Positions 61,590 through 64,000 of a stretch of DNA of 64,000 nt are shown here, in pieces; the first letter of the stretch is position 1; every line of letters begins with the position of its first letter. The notes beneath the pieces are model-generated. The model had not been told where the DNA came from, searched no databases, and saw nothing but the letters and a program-made list of their open reading frames with translations. Made by a program: the position numbers and the translations under genes. Origin of the DNA: Embleya hyalina (GTDB taxonomy: Bacteria; Actinomycetota; Actinomycetes; Streptomycetales; Streptomycetaceae); assembly GCF_003967355.1 (NCBI RefSeq), contig NZ_BIFH01000033.1, positions 1 to 64,000 of the forward strand, in the 5' to 3' direction.

Positions 61590-62855
61590 GTGTACGTCTC
61601 GTCCACACGTGCGGATGCGCCGCTCGCGCGGCCCGGGTCGGGGCGCGGTGTGGTGGTCACCGGCAATGTGATCGCCCTCGGCATGGTCAGCCTGGTCACC
61701 GACATCTCCTCCGAGATGGTGACCGCGGTGATGCCGGTCTACCTGGTCACGGGCCTGGGCCTGACGATGCTTCAGTTCGGCTTCCTGGACGGCCTGTACT
61801 CCGGTGTCACGGTCTTCCTGCGGCTGATCGGCGGGCACCTCGCGGATCGGTTCGCCGCCCGCAAGCCGGTCGCGGTGGTCGGCTACGGGATGTCCGCCGC
61901 GGCCAAGCTCGGCCTGCCGCTGGTCGGCGCCTCGGTGCCGGGGATCGGCGCGGTGCTCGCCGCCGACCGGGCGGGCAAGGGGCTGCGTACGGCGCCGCGC
62001 GACGCGCTGATCTCGCTGTCCAGCACCCCCGAGGCGCAGGGGCGCGCGTTCGGTGTGCATCGTGCGCTCGACACCGTCGGGGCGTTCACCGGCCCGCTGG
62101 TGGCGTTCACCATCCTCGCGGCGGTGGGTACCGCCTACGACGCGGTGTTCGTGGTGAGCTTCTGCGTCGGCCTGGTGGCGGTGGCGATGCTGGTGCTGTT
62201 CGTGCGCGACCACCGGGATCCCCCGGAGCACCGGCCCGGATGGCGCGACGGGGCGCGGCTGTTGCGGGATCGGCCCTATCGCCGGTTGTGCGTGGTGGCG
62301 GCGGTGCTGGGGCTGGTCACGGTCAGCGACGCGTTCGTGTATCTGCTGCTCCAGCACCGGCTGGAGATCCGCCCGCACTGGTTCCCGCTGTTGCCGCTGG
62401 GTACCGCCGGGGTCTACCTGGTACTGGCGTTGCCGCTGGGGCGGCTGGCCGACCGGGTCGGGCGGCGCCGGGTGTTCCTGGCCGGGCACGGCGCGCTGCT
62501 GGCGGCGTATCTGTTCCTGGGCGGTCCGCTCGGCGGGGTGCCGCTGCTGCTCACGGTGCTCGCCCTGCACGGGGTGTTCTACGCGGCCACCGACGGCGTG
62601 TTGTCGGCCGCGGTGGGGGCGCGGTTGCCGGCGGCGGGTCGGGCGGGCGGGATGGCGGTGGTGCAGACCGGGCAGGCGGTGGGCCGGTTCGCCTCCTCGA
62701 TGGTCTTCGGCGCGTTGTGGACCGCGTGGGGGCCGGAGACGGCGATCAGGGTGCTCGCGGTCGCCCTCGCGGTGGCCTTGTTCGGCTCCACCCTCGCCCT
62801 GGCGGGTCGCCGGGTGCGGGCGACGCGACCCACGGAGGTCCCCGATGTCCGTTGA
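61590..62855 (+). CDS. MFS transporter
   Basis: 421-aa major facilitator protein with about twelve helices. The start TGNVIALGMVSLVTDISSEMVTAVMPVYLV and the motif GHLADRFAARKPVAVVGYG followed by GKGLRTAPRDALIS are typical of the actinobacterial subgroup related to bile-acid and antibiotic effluxers. The second half has the matching GRLADRVGRRRVFLAG. GTG 61590 follows GGGGGAGGG. The 3' end overlaps the next gene by 11 bp, so the two are coupled. Confidence 0.85.
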   Translation: MYVSSTRADAPLARPGSGRGVVVTGNVIALGMVSLVTDISSEMVTAVMPVYLVTGLGLTMLQFGFLDGLYSGVTVFLRLIGGHLADRFAARKPVAVVGYGMSAAAKLGLPLVGASVPGIGAVLAADRAGKGLRTAPRDALISLSSTPEAQGRAFGVHRALDTVGAFTGPLVAFTILAAVGTAYDAVFVVSFCVGLVAVAMLVLFVRDHRDPPEHRPGWRDGARLLRDRPYRRLCVVAAVLGLVTVSDAFVYLLLQHRLEIRPHWFPLLPLGTAGVYLVLALPLGRLADRVGRRRVFLAGHGALLAAYLFLGGPLGGVPLLLTVLALHGVFYAATDGVLSAAVGARLPAAGRAGGMAVVQTGQAVGRFASSMVFGALWTAWGPETAIRVLAVALAVALFGSTLALAGRRVRATRPTEVPDVR

Positions 62856-63912
62856 CATCGACTCCGACGCCGACGCGCCGGTGAAGCCGGTGGTCACCCG
62901 GCGGCGGGTACTGGTGTTCGCGCTGGTCCTGGTGCTGCTCGCGGGCATCGCGATCGGCTACACGGTGTACGCGGTGCGGCGCGAGGACGACCGGCTCTAC
63001 GGCGGTGACGGCACGGCGCCGGGCGGGCCGCCGCTGAGCCTGGTCGGCGCGCCGCGACTGCTGTTCCGCAGCACCGAGTCGGGTCCGGGGTACGGCCGGC
63101 TGGCCACCGTCGCGGCGGCCGATCCGGGTGGGCCGCGCACGGTGGGCGAGCGCTCCTGCGACCGGGTCTACGCGGCCGGCGGCACCGCCGTGTGCCTGGC
63201 CACCGAGGGCGGCCTGACCAGGACCCCCGTGGCGCTGGTCCTGGACGCGAATCTGCGTCAGGTGCGTCGGGTCGAGTTGGCCGGCACGCCCAACCGGGCC
63301 CGGGTGTCGGCGTCGGGGCGGATGGCCTCGTGGACGGTGTTCGTCTACGGCGACTCGTACGCGTCCATGACCTTCTCCACGCGGACCTCGATCCTGGACA
63401 CCCACACGGGCGAGTTGACCGCGAACCTGGAGGACTTCACCACCACCCGGGACGGCAAGGAACTCAAGTCGCCGGACCGCAACTTCTGGGGCGTCACCTT
63501 CACCGCCGACGACAACACCTTCTACGCCACCCTGTCGACCAACACCACCGGCCGCACCTACCTGGTCCGCGGGGACCTCTCGGCGCGCACCATGACGGTG
63601 CTGCGGGAGAACGTCGAGTGCCCGTCGTTGTCCCCCGACGGGACCCGACTGGTGTTCAAGAAGAAGGTCTCGCAGAGCACCCGCAACCCGTGGCGGCTGC
63701 ATGTGCTCGACCTCGCCACCATGCGCGAGACACCGCTCGCGGAGACGCACAGCGTGGACGACCAGGCGATCTGGATCGACGACCGCACGGTGGGGTACGC
63801 GCTGCCCACCGGCTCCGGCGCGGCCGGCGATGTGTGGTCGGTGCCGGCCGACGGCGGCGGTGCGCCGGCCCGGCTCGTGGTCGGCGGATTCTCCCCGGCG
63901 CCGCTGCGCTGA
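62845..63912 (+). CDS. TolB-like (PD40) membrane-anchored protein
   Basis: 355-aa protein with an N-terminal membrane helix (VLVFALVLVLLAGIAIGYTVYAV) and an extracytoplasmic domain with beta-propeller-like repeats: RVSASGRMASWTVFVYGDSY, GVTFTADDNTFYATLSTN, CPSLSPDGTRLVFKKK and DDQAIWIDDRTVGYALP. The SPDGTRLVF segment is the PD40 motif. It probably scaffolds or binds a ligand rather than catalysing. Translationally coupled to the MFS gene, so a shared export or sensing role is possible but unproven. Confidence 0.75.
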   Translation: MSVDIDSDADAPVKPVVTRRRVLVFALVLVLLAGIAIGYTVYAVRREDDRLYGGDGTAPGGPPLSLVGAPRLLFRSTESGPGYGRLATVAAADPGGPRTVGERSCDRVYAAGGTAVCLATEGGLTRTPVALVLDANLRQVRRVELAGTPNRARVSASGRMASWTVFVYGDSYASMTFSTRTSILDTHTGELTANLEDFTTTRDGKELKSPDRNFWGVTFTADDNTFYATLSTNTTGRTYLVRGDLSARTMTVLRENVECPSLSPDGTRLVFKKKVSQSTRNPWRLHVLDLATMRETPLAETHSVDDQAIWIDDRTVGYALPTGSGAAGDVWSVPADGGGAPARLVVGGFSPAPLR

Positions 63913-64000
63913 CCGCGCGCAAGGACGCACTTGTGCATCGGCCCGGCCTCGCGCAGGCTGCGGGTCTGCCACAGTTCCGTCACGAAATGCCGGTCGCGAC
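63913..64000. other. Right-edge stretch
   Basis: No gene can be assigned in the final 88 bp. A minus-strand frame enters from the right edge (reading HFVTELWQTRSLREAGPMHKC) and runs on into the antisense of the PD40 gene; it could be the tail of a gene outside the window. Confidence 0.3.

Noticed and set aside
63558-64000. Minus-strand frame at the right edge (TELWQTRSLREAGPMHKC...)
   Set aside because: Most of it is antisense to the PD40 gene. The first 30 residues look protein-like, but the gene would lie outside the window and cannot be confirmed.

Overview
The window is high-GC, gene-dense actinobacterial chromosome with frequent GTG starts and many ATGA/GTGA stop-start overlaps. Several markers place it in or near the Streptomycetaceae: a PriA-type HisA with no trpF, a TrpM-like peptide between trpC and trpB, an HGxxPAAW protein, a TIGR02234-type membrane protein after trpE, and a PdtaR-like ANTAR regulator beside pyruvate kinase. 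The order hisD...priA-hisF, trpE, trpCMBA, lgt, gltBD, pyk, liv, polA, rpsA matches what I recall of the Streptomyces core chromosome. I see no prophage, transposase, CRISPR array or biosynthetic cluster. The region reads as vegetative core with small accessory insertions.

Layout. 0.3-8.4 kb: dienelactone-hydrolase-like protein, MscS channel (minus), an ABC-2 drug/antibiotic-type exporter pair, a DUF2567-like protein, and on minus a YbaK deacylase, a LON-domain protein and a repeat-rich membrane protein. 8.5-14.4 kb: histidine operon hisD-C-B-(small membrane protein)-H-priA-ridA-hisF, closed by a T-tailed terminator. 14.5-16.4 kb: ArsR-type repressor and MFS exporter behind an operator-containing promoter. 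16.5-19.0 kb: tandem pair of septum-formation-like proteins, then about 0.75 kb of degenerate 26-bp repeats in two convergent blocks. 19.0-22.7 kb (minus): heterodimeric ABC exporter with one degenerate ATP site. 23.0-32.6 kb: esterase, DinB-like protein, hisI, trpE, small membrane proteins (with a second, perfectly phased 26-bp array), then trpC-trpM-trpB-trpA. 32.6-37.1 kb: DsbA-like/MauE/DsbA-like redox set, lgt, VIT1-like transporter. 37.4-46.8 kb: gltBD, pyk, a solitary HTH-LAGLIDADG protein, tRNA-Leu(CAA), ANTAR response regulator. 46.8-52.4 kb: livKHMGF branched-chain amino-acid importer. 52.5-64 kb: thioesterase, polA, lytic transglycosylase, small lipoprotein, DUF3068 protein, methyltransferase, rpsA, MFS transporter and a PD40-type protein.

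How the genes work together. Amino-acid metabolism dominates. PriA would serve both histidine and tryptophan synthesis, tying the his and trp genes together. RidA inside the his operon would remove reactive enamine/imine by-products. GltBD supplies glutamate, and the liv system imports branched-chain amino acids. Envelope functions (Dsb/MauE, Lgt, transglycosylase, septum-formation-like pair) form a second theme.

The most unusual sequence features are non-coding: the 26-bp repeat family, whose orientation follows the upstream gene, and a pair of hairpins near 58.6 kb presenting nearly the same loop sequence. The least familiar protein is the HTH-LAGLIDADG gene next to the tRNA.
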